Source: Lacipirellula parvula
GTDB taxonomy: Bacteria; Planctomycetota; Planctomycetia; Pirellulales; Lacipirellulaceae
Reading direction: 5' to 3'
NCBI RefSeq assembly: GCF_009177095.1
Contig: NZ_AP021861.1
Span: forward strand, 6,678,501 to 6,742,500
DNA length: 64,000 nt
Shown here: piece after piece, positions 25,055 through 37,101 of the stretch
Numbering within the stretch: position 1 is the first letter of the stretch
How the letters are laid out: each line of letters starts with the position of its first letter
Notes under the pieces: model-generated
What the model was told of the DNA's origin: nothing
Database searches by the model: none
Seen by the model: the letters and a program-made list of their open reading frames with translations, nothing else
Program-made: the position numbers and the translations under genes

Positions 25055-25083
25055 ATTCTATGGCGAATCTGGAAAGCCGTCAA
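25055..25083 (-). promoter_or_regulatory. Sigma-70 promoter of the S10-spc-alpha cluster
   Basis: On the minus strand: TTGACG (25078-25083), 17 bases, TAGAAT (25055-25060). Each hexamer differs from the consensus by one base and the spacing is ideal. It faces rpsJ and no gene lies between, so it is the best candidate for the start of the whole ribosomal cluster. Confidence 0.75.
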
Positions 25084-25214
25084 TGGGCCTCTCGCCACTC
25101 CGCTCACTATTTTTCTTGATCGGCTTCAACGCGGCCAAATGACGCAATTAGCCGACAAAGAGCGCCCACCCCACAACCCTCAATTTATCCAAGCAGCCGC
25201 CGGTCAACGACCGG

Positions 25215-25259
25215 CCGGAGCGACGATCGCTTGAGCCCCCCCCTCGAGCGACGCTCCGG
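25215..25259. repeat. GC-rich inverted repeat in the divergent spacer
   Basis: CCGGAGCGACGATCGCTTGA against TCGAGCGACGCTCCGG forms an 8-bp perfect outer stem with more pairing inside. It lies between the rpsJ promoter and the gntR promoter and could separate the two divergent transcription units. Confidence 0.6.
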
Positions 25260-25299
25260 CGGCTCGTTGAGCCGCGGCTACCAGACTCATAACGCGAGC

Positions 25300-25334
25300 T
25301 TGACGCAGGCTAGTGTATTGCGATACTAATACAC
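25300..25334 (+). promoter_or_regulatory. Promoter and YtrA-type operator of gntR-ABC operon
   Basis: TTGACG at 25300-25305 is followed 16-18 bases later by GATACT/TACTAA (25322-25329), a -35/-10 pair. A perfect inverted repeat, GTGTATT (25313-25319) and AATACAC (25328-25334) with 8 bases between, covers the spacer and -10 and ends at the base before the ATG. The layout suits autorepression by the YtrA-like protein encoded next. Transcription would start at or next to the ATG, predicting a leaderless mRNA. Confidence 0.65.
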
Positions 25335-25760
25335 ATGGCCGTTCGCCCCGAGCTCTTCGAACTTCACCCCTCGTCCGGGGTACCCATCTATCGGCAACTT
25401 ATCGATCAAGTTCACGCCCTAATTGCCGGAAGTCGGCTTGTGGCAGGCGACATGCTTCCCAGCGTTCGCGAAGTTGCCCGGGCCGCCCAGGTCAACCCGA
25501 TGACCGTCAGCAAGGCTTATTCCCGGCTGGAGCTTGAGGGGGTCGTTGAACGGGTCCGCGGCCAGGGGATGCGAATCCTCGAACCGGGGACACTCGGCCC
25601 ATTTAGCGAGCGGCAGCAAGAGTTTTGCAACCTCGCCGCCCCGGCGATTCACCGGGCGATTCAGCTCGGACTCACCGAGCAGCAGATCCGCGAGACGCTA
25701 GACCAACTCCTCGAAGACCAAGCGATCCTGCACGAAGAGCAACTCCCCACTGACATCTGA
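25335..25760 (+). CDS. GntR-family regulator, YtrA type
   Basis: A 141-residue repressor of the YtrA subfamily: an N-terminal winged helix (VPIYRQLIDQVHALIAGSRL, LPSVREVARAAQVNPMTVSK, LEGVVERVRGQGMRILEP, residues ~15-80) and a short helical dimerisation tail, with no effector-binding domain. YtrA-type regulators repress adjacent ABC transporter operons that respond to cell-wall-active compounds. Here the ABC ATPase starts 18 bases downstream. The start ATG abuts the operator palindrome. The inducer cannot be read from the sequence. Confidence 0.88.
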   Translation: MAVRPELFELHPSSGVPIYRQLIDQVHALIAGSRLVAGDMLPSVREVARAAQVNPMTVSKAYSRLELEGVVERVRGQGMRILEPGTLGPFSERQQEFCNLAAPAIHRAIQLGLTEQQIRETLDQLLEDQAILHEEQLPTDI

Positions 25761-25778
25761 CAACCACCAGGCCGACCA

Positions 25779-26711
25779 ATGCCCTCCCCCGTGGTTCATA
25801 TCAACAACCTCCACAAATCGTTTGGCAAAAAACACACCGCCAAACAAGTTCTCCGTGAGGTCAATCTCACGGTTCAACCCGGCACCGTCCTTGGCCTGCT
25901 TGGGCAGAACGGCAGCGGCAAGAGCACGCTCCTGAAGTGCTCGCTGGGCTTGCTTCGCGCCACAGACGGCAGCGCGACGATCATGGGCGACGACTCCTGG
26001 AACCTCTCCGCCGAGACCAAGTCACGACTCGGCTACGTGCCACAGGAAGCGGTGAGCTACCCTTGGATGCGAGTTCGGCAGGTCATCGCGTACACCGCCG
26101 CGTTCTACCCCGCCTGGAACCAACCGCTCGTTGACGAACTCTGCCGTCGGTGGCGGTTGCCGTTGGAAGATCGCGTCGGCCCGCTTTCGGTCGGCCAAAT
26201 CCAATCACTTGCCATCGTCCTGGCACTTGGCCACGAACCCGACCTCCTCATTCTTGACGAACCAGTCGCCAGCCTCGACCCCTCCGCCCGGCGCGAGTTT
26301 CTCCGTACGATCCTGGAGATTGTCGACGACCCGCGGCGCACGGTCCTCTTCAGCACCCACATCACCAGCGACCTTGAGCGCGTCGCCAATCGCGTCGCGA
26401 TCCTCCGCGATGGTCAGATTGCCTTTCACGGCGAACTCGACGACCTGAAGGACCGATTCAAACGACTTCGCATCACCGCCGCGCACGACCTGCCGCGCAG
26501 CTTCGCCGTCCCGAGCGCCTTGCACTGCGAGATCGACGGCCCCGTCGCCACGGTCAGCGTCAGGGACTTCGACGACCGCTTGGCCGACGATCTCCGCAAG
26601 CAATGGAGCGCCGACGTTACGGTTCACGACCTGAACCTCGAAGAAATCTTCGTCGAAATGCACGCACCGCGAGCTCCCTCACAGAACCCTCAATTCGCCG
26701 CGACTTACTAG
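25779..26711 (+). CDS. ABC transporter ATP-binding protein
   Basis: A 310-residue nucleotide-binding subunit: Walker A GQNGSGKST (42-50), Q-loop Gln (VPQE, near 89), Walker B LLILDEP (156-162) and switch His (FSTHI, 194). The signature motif is LSVGQ (136-140) where LSGGQ is usual; the same change occurs in YtrB/BcrA-like relatives and does not exclude ATPase activity. The C-terminal ~90 residues form an extra domain typical of these exporters. It pairs with the membrane protein that starts 43 bases downstream. Confidence 0.9.
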   Translation: MPSPVVHINNLHKSFGKKHTAKQVLREVNLTVQPGTVLGLLGQNGSGKSTLLKCSLGLLRATDGSATIMGDDSWNLSAETKSRLGYVPQEAVSYPWMRVRQVIAYTAAFYPAWNQPLVDELCRRWRLPLEDRVGPLSVGQIQSLAIVLALGHEPDLLILDEPVASLDPSARREFLRTILEIVDDPRRTVLFSTHITSDLERVANRVAILRDGQIAFHGELDDLKDRFKRLRITAAHDLPRSFAVPSALHCEIDGPVATVSVRDFDDRLADDLRKQWSADVTVHDLNLEEIFVEMHAPRAPSQNPQFAATY

Positions 26712-26754
26712 CGGAGCGCACCACAACGTCGCCATTAACCGCCACGCGTCTACC

Positions 26755-28290
26755 ATGCCCAATCAAATTCCTGCCGTCCTGTCGACCTATGTTACGCGCC
26801 GCTCCGTGCAGTTGCTCCTCGCGCTCGGCGTCACATACTGCGTGCTGATTTTTTTCGCGGCCTTGGCTGATTCGCGACACGGAATCCACGACGAGGAAGG
26901 CGTCTTGGGATTATTAACGTTTCCGACGCTGGCCTTCGCGTACCTCATCGCCTCGCAGGCGAGATGGCAATTTGCCGACTCTCGCGCCCGCCTCGTACCG
27001 CACTTCGCCGCCAACCACCTTGCGGTCCTCGCAGGCCTTGCGTTACTCACCCTCGGACTCGCGCCCGCCCTCTTAGGCTGGGCCGCCGGCGCAAGTACGC
27101 TCGGCGCCGCTGCCGTGTCAATCGCCATCGGTTCGGCGGTCATCTGGCTCATTCAAGGCAAAGCCGCTCAGGCGCTCCTCTTCGGGTTCGGAACGTTTGC
27201 GTTAATGCTTCGCCCTGGCATCTCCTTCTGGCTGGCGTCAGAAACAGCCACCTTGAACTGGCCCTACCAACTCGCGCTCTGCGTCGCTGGCTGGGCGGTC
27301 TTCGGCGGCTGGCTCGCTCGCCTTACAAAACTTCGCGAGGAACACGACGATTACTCCCAACCGATCTATCTCCCAGCAGGTTCCGCGACGCGGATGGAGC
27401 GGATGCAAGCCAGTCGCGGTGCGGCTCGGTTGTATCCCAACGGCACATCAATCTCGCCATCTTGGCAGCTAGGCGACAAGTGGCGCGACCGCCTCGCCGG
27501 GATTCGAGCGACCAGCGTCGCGGCGCGCCAGCAATTGCTCCGCTATGGCGCCTCTCAATCGCCCGCTTGGCATACGGCGGCTGGCATTTCAACCGCTTAC
27601 GCAGTCCTAATCTGCCTCACCCCGGTGTTTTGCTCGATAGGAATCCCGCCCGCTCCCAGCTTTTACTATTTTGGCGTGATCCCAATGTCCGCGCTGATCG
27701 CTCCCGGCATGCTGATACTACGCCGGAGCAAAATGCCGCAAGAACTTTTGTTACCGCTCACTCGCCGGGCATACATCGATGGCCTGTACACCGCGATGGC
27801 AAGAAGCGCCGTCGTTACTTGGACTATCGTCCATCTTCTCCTGCTGGCAACCGTTTCTCTGATGACTCCGCGGACGATGAGCGTTGCCTTCGCCCTCGCA
27901 CTGACCGCACTCTCGTTCTCCGCTTACTTGTATGCATTCGGAGTGTTCGCTTGGCTCGCCCAGACTCAATCGGCCACGCGACGACTCCTGCTCATGCTCG
28001 TCTTGGGCGCCCCAGTCGCCGGCATACTCAACGCGGGAGTCGATGCCATTACCGTGAAATCTCTCCCGCCGCCGCTTCCCGCGACTATCACCGCCTCGCT
28101 CGCACAGCCGTCATCCACCGAAGATCTCGCCAGAGCCGAGCGAATCGTCAGCCGCCACGAAGAGCAGGTACGCCGCAGCAGCCGCACCAAGCCCCTCATG
28201 GCTTGGAGCATTGCCGCATCGCTCAGCGTAATCGGCGCTATTTGCACGGTCGTCAGCCGGCGAAGATGGATGAACCTGGAACTGGCTTAG
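26755..28290 (+). CDS. Membrane protein, probable ABC permease
   Basis: A 511-residue protein with about twelve hydrophobic segments in two groups, separated by a ~100-residue hydrophilic part around residues 195-290 (LREEHDDYSQPIYLPAG to RQQLLRYGASQSPAW). The segments begin with VQLLLALGVTYCVLIFFAAL. It has no similarity I can name beyond general polytopic character, but its place directly after the ATPase in a YtrA-controlled operon supports a permease role. The C-terminus ends with a last helix and a short basic tail (SRRRWMNLELA). Confidence 0.75.
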   Translation: MPNQIPAVLSTYVTRRSVQLLLALGVTYCVLIFFAALADSRHGIHDEEGVLGLLTFPTLAFAYLIASQARWQFADSRARLVPHFAANHLAVLAGLALLTLGLAPALLGWAAGASTLGAAAVSIAIGSAVIWLIQGKAAQALLFGFGTFALMLRPGISFWLASETATLNWPYQLALCVAGWAVFGGWLARLTKLREEHDDYSQPIYLPAGSATRMERMQASRGAARLYPNGTSISPSWQLGDKWRDRLAGIRATSVAARQQLLRYGASQSPAWHTAAGISTAYAVLICLTPVFCSIGIPPAPSFYYFGVIPMSALIAPGMLILRRSKMPQELLLPLTRRAYIDGLYTAMARSAVVTWTIVHLLLLATVSLMTPRTMSVAFALALTALSFSAYLYAFGVFAWLAQTQSATRRLLLMLVLGAPVAGILNAGVDAITVKSLPPPLPATITASLAQPSSTEDLARAERIVSRHEEQVRRSSRTKPLMAWSIAASLSVIGAICTVVSRRRWMNLELA

Positions 28291-28980
28291 CAATCCTCTC
28301 CGTCCAATTCACGCTCACCGTCAATCCCGATGCAGCATAGCAAAATGGAAATCGGCTAGAGCGAGCTTCGGCGGACATGGCGCCAGGAGCGTCCCACTGA
28401 GCGACGCGAAGGACCCGGCGGTTTGTGCAACAAGCCTGATGCTTCGCTGAGTCTCTTCTACATTCCCACGAACGGCCCAGCCAGACGAACGCCGCGTTTC
28501 GCCGAAACTCGCTCTAACCGACTCGCTGACGACGCTCGAGCGTCGTCAGTCATCAAGAAAAAGAGAGGCACGGCTCTGCTGTGCCGTTGGCGGGTCGAGA
28601 CCCAACGGCATAGAGTCGCGTCGCAGAGCCGTGCCCGAGGATGGCTTGCGAGTGAGGTGTCCTGCACTCGCCGACACCAGACATACGGGGTCGCGATTCT
28701 GGATGGATGCAGGTTTTTTTCGCGCGACTCGCCGCGCAGCTCACGAACGCGCGGCAGGCGTTTGTAGAACGGCGTTTTTTCGCTGATTTCCGGGGCGATT
28801 TGGCCGCAATCCCCGCGGCGTCGTTATCCCGCATTCAAGGCAAGCGTTTTCCGTAGTTCGTTTACACTACGGAGAATGGCGACCAATACCGCTACGTTTA
28901 GCCCCCGGTTCTTCAAACCGGGGGCACTACGCGGTTAAACATCGACCGCATCGTGACGTCCGTCGGGCTAAAAGCCCAAC
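28291..28980. other. 690-base gene-free, hairpin-rich spacer
   Basis: Between the permease gene and the end of fusA. It holds a string of inverted repeats: GAGCGAGCTTCGGCG (28359) against CGCCGAAACTCGCTC (28500); GACGACGCTCGAGCGTCGTC (28530-28549); a long stem GGCACGGCTCTGC/GCAGAGCCGTGCC (28566-28638); CCGTAGTTCG...CACTACGG (28851-28872); and CCCCCGGTT/AACCGGGGG (28903-28924) followed by GGGCTAAAAGCCC (28968-28980). A 49-codon frame at 28707-28856 is open but unconvincing. No RNA gene is recognised. Confidence 0.6.
28566..28640. repeat. Long hairpin, GGCACGGCTCTGC arms
   Basis: GGCACGGCTCTGC at 28566 and GCAGAGCCGTGCC at 28626 are perfect reverse complements; inside them GCCGTTGG (28582) pairs with CCAACGGC (28598) around GGGTCGAGA. 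The whole folds as a two-part hairpin of about 75 bases. Confidence 0.7.
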
Positions 28981-31125
28981 CTACAGAAACCGCTTCAGCA
29001 CTTCATCCGGCGCCGCGGCGTAGGTACTCGGCGTCATCGAGCAGCTCGCCCGCCCCTGGCTGAGGCTGCGCATTGCACTCGAATAGCCGAACAGCTTTTC
29101 GAGCGGCGCCTCGGCGTGCAGCACCGTGAGATGGCCGCGCGACTGCGTGTGGTTGATGATCGCCCGCCGCTGCTGCAGGTCGCTCACCAAGTCGCCGACG
29201 TGTTCGTCGGGCGTGCTGATTTCGAGCTTCATGATCGGCTCCAGCAGCACCGTGCCCGCTTCGCGCACGGCCGCGTCGAACGCCAGATTGGCCGCGGTGC
29301 GGAACGCGATTTCGCTGCTTTCGGTTTCGTGGACGTCGCCGCCGAGCAGCGTCACTTTGAGCCACATCAACGGGAAGCCAAAGGCGCCGCCCCCTTGGGC
29401 CGCATTCTCAAGCTCTTCCATCACGACCGCCAGATACTCGCCCGGCAGGCCATGGTCGGGCACCGCGCGGACGACGATTTCGGCTGCATTCGGCGCCGGT
29501 TCGACCTTCACGCGAACGACGCCCGTGTGCTGCACGCCGTTGATGAGCCGGCGGCACTCCCCTTCCGCTTCGGCTGCCGTGCGAATCGTCTCGCGGTAGC
29601 TGACGCGTGGATTGTGGACTTTTACATTAAGTTTGAAGTCTCGCTGCAGGCGATGCTGAATCACTTCGAGGTGAAGCTCGCCCATGCCGCCGATCAGCGT
29701 TTGCCCCGTCTCTTCATTTTCGCTGGCCGTGAACGTCGGATCTTGCTTCCGCAGCATATCGAGCGTTTCCGACAGTTTTTTCTTGTCGGCCGTGCTCTCG
29801 GGCTCGATCGCCATCGAGATAACCGTCTGCGGAAACTCGATCGACTCCAGCAGAATCGGCTCGCGGGTATCGCAGAGCGTGTCGCCGGTGACCGAATCGC
29901 GAAGTCCGATCACGCCGACGATGTCGCCGGCCGTGGCCGACTCGAGCTGCTCGTCCTTCTTGCTGGCGTGGATCCGCCAGAGCTGGGCGACGTTTTCTTT
30001 GGCGTTCTTGCCGGGGTTTAGCACGCGGCTGTTGCCTTCGAGCGTACCCGAGTAGACGCGCACCCACGACAGATCGCCCGTTTTGTACGGCAGAATCTTG
30101 AAGACGAGGCCGCAGAACGGTTCCTTCGGATCGGGCTTCCGCTTGATCGGCGGCAGGTCCGGCTCGCCTTCCTTCGCTTTCTTGCTTTTGCCGTGCGACT
30201 TTTGCGTCGGATCGCGTCCTTCGACCGGCGGCTTATCGAGCGGGCTCGGCAGGTACGCGGCGACGCCGTCGAGCAGCGGCTGGACGCCGATGCCGTGCAG
30301 GGCCGAGCCGCAGAGGATCGGCTGAATTTGCTGCTGCACCGTCGCGTCGCGGACGACTTTGTGGATCAGCGGCTCGGGAATCGGCTCGCCGCTGAGGGCG
30401 AGCTCCATCAGCTCGTTGCTGTAGTTGTAGAGCTTCTCCAGCAGATCATCTCGCCACAACGCCGCATCGACGGCAAACTCGGCGGGGATCTCCTCCTCGA
30501 TGATCTTGCGACCTTCCTTCCCTTCGGGAAAGGTGAGGGCCTTCATGCGGATGAGATCGATCACGCCGCGGAAGGGATTCGCGACGTGCGCGGGGCCGAG
30601 GCCCATCGGAATCTGCAGCGCGACGGGATTGGCGCCGAGGCGGTCGCGGATTTCCTCGACGAGTGTGTCGAAGTTGGCGCCTTCGCGGTCGAGCTTGTTG
30701 ATAAACGCGATCCGCGGCACATGGTACTTGTCGGCCTGCCGCCAGACCGTTTCGCTTTGCGCTTCGACGCCTTCACGAGCACTGAAGACGATCACGGCGC
30801 CGTCGAGCACGCGGAGACTGCGCTCGACCTCGGCCGTGAAGTCGACGTGCCCCGGGGTGTCGATGAGGTTGACCTCGACCTGCTTCACCGGCATGCCGGG
30901 GTTCGAGGCGACCTTCCACGGGAACGCAACGCATGCGCTGTAGATGGTAATGCCGCGCTCAGCCTCTTCGGCGTCGTCGTCGGTGGTCGTGGTGCCGCGA
31001 TCGACTTCGCCGGCGCGATGCTTCGTACCCGAGGCGAACAGCATCCGCTCGGTCACCGTCGTCTTGCCGGCGTCGATGTGGGCGATGATGCCGATGTTGC
31101 GAATTTTGGAGAGGTCTGTCGCCAT
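28981..31125 (-). CDS. fusA: Translation elongation factor G
   Basis: Ribosomal translocase GTPase. 714 residues with G1 AHIDAGKT (15-22), G2 in ERGITI (56-61), G3 DTPGH (89-93) and G4 NKLD (143-146; NKMD is usual). A Lys/Pro-rich insertion at about 303-336 (TQKSHGKSKKAKEGEP) separates the G domain from domain II. Domain IV has RVSYRETIRTAAEAEGECRR, and the C-terminus SLSQGRASCSMTPSTYAAAP matches the EF-G end. It lies after rpsG but is divided from it by a terminator and a repeat region, so it is not part of the rpsL-rpsG transcript. Planctomycetes often have more than one EF-G; whether this is the housekeeping copy is open. Confidence 0.92.
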   Translation of the reverse strand: MATDLSKIRNIGIIAHIDAGKTTVTERMLFASGTKHRAGEVDRGTTTTDDDAEEAERGITIYSACVAFPWKVASNPGMPVKQVEVNLIDTPGHVDFTAEVERSLRVLDGAVIVFSAREGVEAQSETVWRQADKYHVPRIAFINKLDREGANFDTLVEEIRDRLGANPVALQIPMGLGPAHVANPFRGVIDLIRMKALTFPEGKEGRKIIEEEIPAEFAVDAALWRDDLLEKLYNYSNELMELALSGEPIPEPLIHKVVRDATVQQQIQPILCGSALHGIGVQPLLDGVAAYLPSPLDKPPVEGRDPTQKSHGKSKKAKEGEPDLPPIKRKPDPKEPFCGLVFKILPYKTGDLSWVRVYSGTLEGNSRVLNPGKNAKENVAQLWRIHASKKDEQLESATAGDIVGVIGLRDSVTGDTLCDTREPILLESIEFPQTVISMAIEPESTADKKKLSETLDMLRKQDPTFTASENEETGQTLIGGMGELHLEVIQHRLQRDFKLNVKVHNPRVSYRETIRTAAEAEGECRRLINGVQHTGVVRVKVEPAPNAAEIVVRAVPDHGLPGEYLAVVMEELENAAQGGGAFGFPLMWLKVTLLGGDVHETESSEIAFRTAANLAFDAAVREAGTVLLEPIMKLEISTPDEHVGDLVSDLQQRRAIINHTQSRGHLTVLHAEAPLEKLFGYSSAMRSLSQGRASCSMTPSTYAAAPDEVLKRFL

Positions 31126-31398
31126 GGCTGTTTAGGAGTTAACCGCCAAGGACGCCAAGGACGCCAAGGGGGATTAAGTTGTTCTCACTGAGGGAAATTC
31201 ACCACGACGGCACAACGGGCACGACGAAGATACAAATGACGAATACTTCCGATTGTATCTTTCACTCAGCAACGATGCCTACCGTAACGCCCATGCATGC
31301 CTCTCGCCTCTCCGTCGTGCTCGTCGTGTCGCTGTGGTTCAATCAGCGATTATTCCTTGGCGTCCTTGCGTCCTTGGCGGTTCAATTCTTCCGCGCAT
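31126..31398. repeat. Nested double inverted-repeat element upstream of fusA
   Basis: Outer arms: AACCGCCAAGGACGCCAAGG at 31139-31170 and CCTTGGCGTCCTTGCGTCCT at 31355-31382, made of GCCAAGGAC words. Inner arms: CACCACGACGGCACAACGGG (31200-31229) and TCCGTCGTGCTCGTCGTGTC (31311-31338), made of CACGACG words. Both pairs are reverse complements, one inside the other, filling most of the fusA-rpsG spacer; the fusA promoter must lie within or beside it. Confidence 0.85.
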
Positions 31399-31461
31399 AA
31401 AAAAAGCTAGGGGCCGGGGATGAAGGCGCTCGCAGCGCCCTGATCCTCAGCCCCTAGCTCG
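31399..31461 (-). terminator. Intrinsic terminator after rpsG
   Basis: On the minus strand GAGCTAGGGGCTGAGGA pairs with TCCCCGGCCCCTAGC (one small mismatch region), with an inner GGCGCT/AGCGCC stem, followed by seven T. It starts 16 bases after the rpsG stop codon and ends the rpsL-rpsG transcript. Confidence 0.92.
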
Positions 31462-31476
31462 TTGACTCTAAAACGA

Positions 31477-31947
31477 CTACCAGCCGAAGTGAGCGAACGC
31501 CTTGTTCGCGTCGGCCATACGGTGGACGTTTTCACGACGGCTGACAGCGGCGCCTTCGCGGTTGTACGCGGCGACCAGTTCGTCGGCCAGCTTCTGGGCG
31601 GTGGCGCGGCCCTTCTTTTCGCGGATGGCGATCAACACCCAGCGAATCGCCAGCGATTGCTGACGAACGCGGTTGACCTGCATCGGCACCTGGTAGGCGG
31701 CGCCGCCGACGCGCTTCGAGCGGACTTCGATCGACGGCTTCACGTTTTCCAGAGCTTGCTGGAAGACTTCGATCGGCTCGGCTTCCGGCAGACGCTCCTT
31801 GATCAGGTCCATCGCATCGTAGAACACGGCCTGGGCGGTGCTCTTCTTGCCGTCGTACATCAAGCAGTTGATGAACTTGCTGGCGAGGAGCGACCCGTAC
31901 ACCGGATCTGGCTTCAGTTGCTTACGGCTGGCAGTAATACGGCCCAT
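31477..31947 (-). CDS. rpsG: Ribosomal protein uS7
   Basis: uS7 nucleates the 30S head and lines the E site. The 156 residues contain [20 protein letters not shown]-like (here [20 protein letters not shown]), the [20 protein letters not shown] segment and the C-terminal [21 protein letters not shown]. Normal length. It follows rpsL across a repeat-filled spacer and is the last gene before the terminator. Confidence 0.98.
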   Translation of the reverse strand: MGRITASRKQLKPDPVYGSLLASKFINCLMYDGKKSTAQAVFYDAMDLIKERLPEAEPIEVFQQALENVKPSIEVRSKRVGGAAYQVPMQVNRVRQQSLAIRWVLIAIREKKGRATAQKLADELVAAYNREGAAVSRRENVHRMADANKAFAHFGW

Positions 31948-31954
31948 GGGAATT

Positions 31955-32034
31955 AGCTGTCAGCGGTCGGCTGTCAGCACTCAGCTCAATGTGATTTGAA
32001 AAAGCTGCCGGCTGATCGCTGACAGCTGAAAGCT
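31955..32034. repeat. AGCTGTCAGC two-arm element, rpsL-rpsG spacer
   Basis: Left block 31955-31986 (AGCTGTCAGCGGTCGGCTGT and on), right block 32003-32034 (AGCTGCCGGCTGATCGCTGA and on), 16 bases apart. It shows the element is not confined to the S10-spc cluster: it occurs in the str genes 9 kb away in the same position, from 5 bases after one stop to 7 bases before the next start. Confidence 0.87.
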
Positions 32035-32039
32035 TCTAA

Positions 32040-32408
32040 CTAGCTCTTCTTCGCACCGTACTTGCTACGGCTTTGCTTACGACCGTTGACGCCCAGCGTA
32101 TCGAGGGCGCCGCGGACGACGTGGTAACGCACGCCCGGCAAGTCGCGAACGCGGCCGCCGCGGACGAGCACGATGCTATGTTCCTGCAGCGTGTGGCCTT
32201 CGCCCGGGATGTAAACGGTGACTTCCTTGCCGTTCGACAACCGCACACGGGTGATCTTCCGGAGAGCCGAGTTCGGCTTCTTCGGCGTCATCGTGCGGAC
32301 TTGCAAGCAGACCCCGCGCTTGAAGGGGCAGCGATCGAGGATCGGTGACTTGCTGAACTTCCGCTTCGGCCGACGTTGGCTGCGGACCAGTTGGTTAATC
32401 GTGGGCAT
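32040..32408 (-). CDS. rpsL: Ribosomal protein uS12
   Basis: uS12 controls decoding accuracy. The 122 residues contain the KKPNSALRK loop with the streptomycin-related Lys and the [15 protein letters not shown] loop with the Asp that RimO methylthiolates in E. coli. Both loops are wild type, so streptomycin resistance at this locus is not predicted. The C-terminus ends [10 protein letters not shown]. It has its own promoter (32469-32496), 54 bases upstream of the start. Confidence 0.98.
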   Translation of the reverse strand: MPTINQLVRSQRRPKRKFSKSPILDRCPFKRGVCLQVRTMTPKKPNSALRKITRVRLSNGKEVTVYIPGEGHTLQEHSIVLVRGGRVRDLPGVRYHVVRGALDTLGVNGRKQSRSKYGAKKS

Positions 32409-32468
32409 GGGCTGGTAGCCTAAGACGCTTTCTCTAATTAGGGCCCGTCGATACGGGTGGAACCAATC

Positions 32469-32496
32469 AATTTATCGCAACGGGAACGCCTGTCAA
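32469..32496 (-). promoter_or_regulatory. Sigma-70 promoter of rpsL-rpsG
   Basis: Minus strand TTGACA (32491-32496, consensus), 16-base spacer, TAAATT (32469-32474). It lies between rpoC and rpsL, faces rpsL, and predicts a leader of about 54 bases. Confidence 0.75.
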
Positions 32497-32524
32497 CGCC
32501 CGTTTGGGACGGCCGCGGCAGGGC

Positions 32525-32559
32525 TTTTCGTCCCCCGGCGGCTCGCCGGGGGACGAAAA
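32525..32559 (-). terminator. Hairpin after rpoC, probable terminator
   Basis: TTTTCGTCCCCCGGCG and its complement CGCCGGGGGACGAAAA make a long perfect stem 15 bases after the rpoC stop codon. The A run of the arm replaces a free T tail, so on either strand the U stretch is partly inside the stem; still the likely end of the rif transcript. Confidence 0.65.
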
Positions 32560-32573
32560 CGCTCCGCTATTTC

Positions 32574-36983
<4,410 letters not shown>

Positions 36984-37054
36984 ATTCGTTCCTCGCTGGA
37001 ACATGGCCGTAGGGCCGTGGTTTGTATTCTCTGTCCCGAGTCATCCGGCGCGCC

Positions 37055-37080
37055 GGACTGGCCGCTTGAGCGACCAGTCC
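37055..37080. repeat. Palindrome of the GGACTGG family, rpoB-rpoC spacer
   Basis: GGACTGGCCGC, TTGA, GCGACCAGTCC: matches the perfect palindrome at 6580-6605 with two base changes, one of which leaves a mismatch in the stem. It lies 22 bases after the rpoB stop codon. Confidence 0.72.
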
Positions 37081-37101
37081 AGGAGCACCGCTTGTTCCGA
37101 T

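Noticed and set aside
26964-28340. A 458-codon frame overlapping the ABC permease gene on the same strand
   Set aside because: Arg/Pro-rich out-of-phase translation of the permease gene with no hydrophobic segments or family match.
28707-28856. A 49-codon plus-strand frame starting MQVFFARLAAQL in the hairpin-rich spacer
   Set aside because: No ribosome-binding site, no recognisable family, and it lies among inverted repeats. Kept out of the gene list, although its amphipathic look could be revisited with expression data.
32525-32559. The perfect hairpin after rpoC as a member of the dispersed repeats
   Set aside because: No second copy is seen in the window and its position just after the rif operon fits a terminator better.
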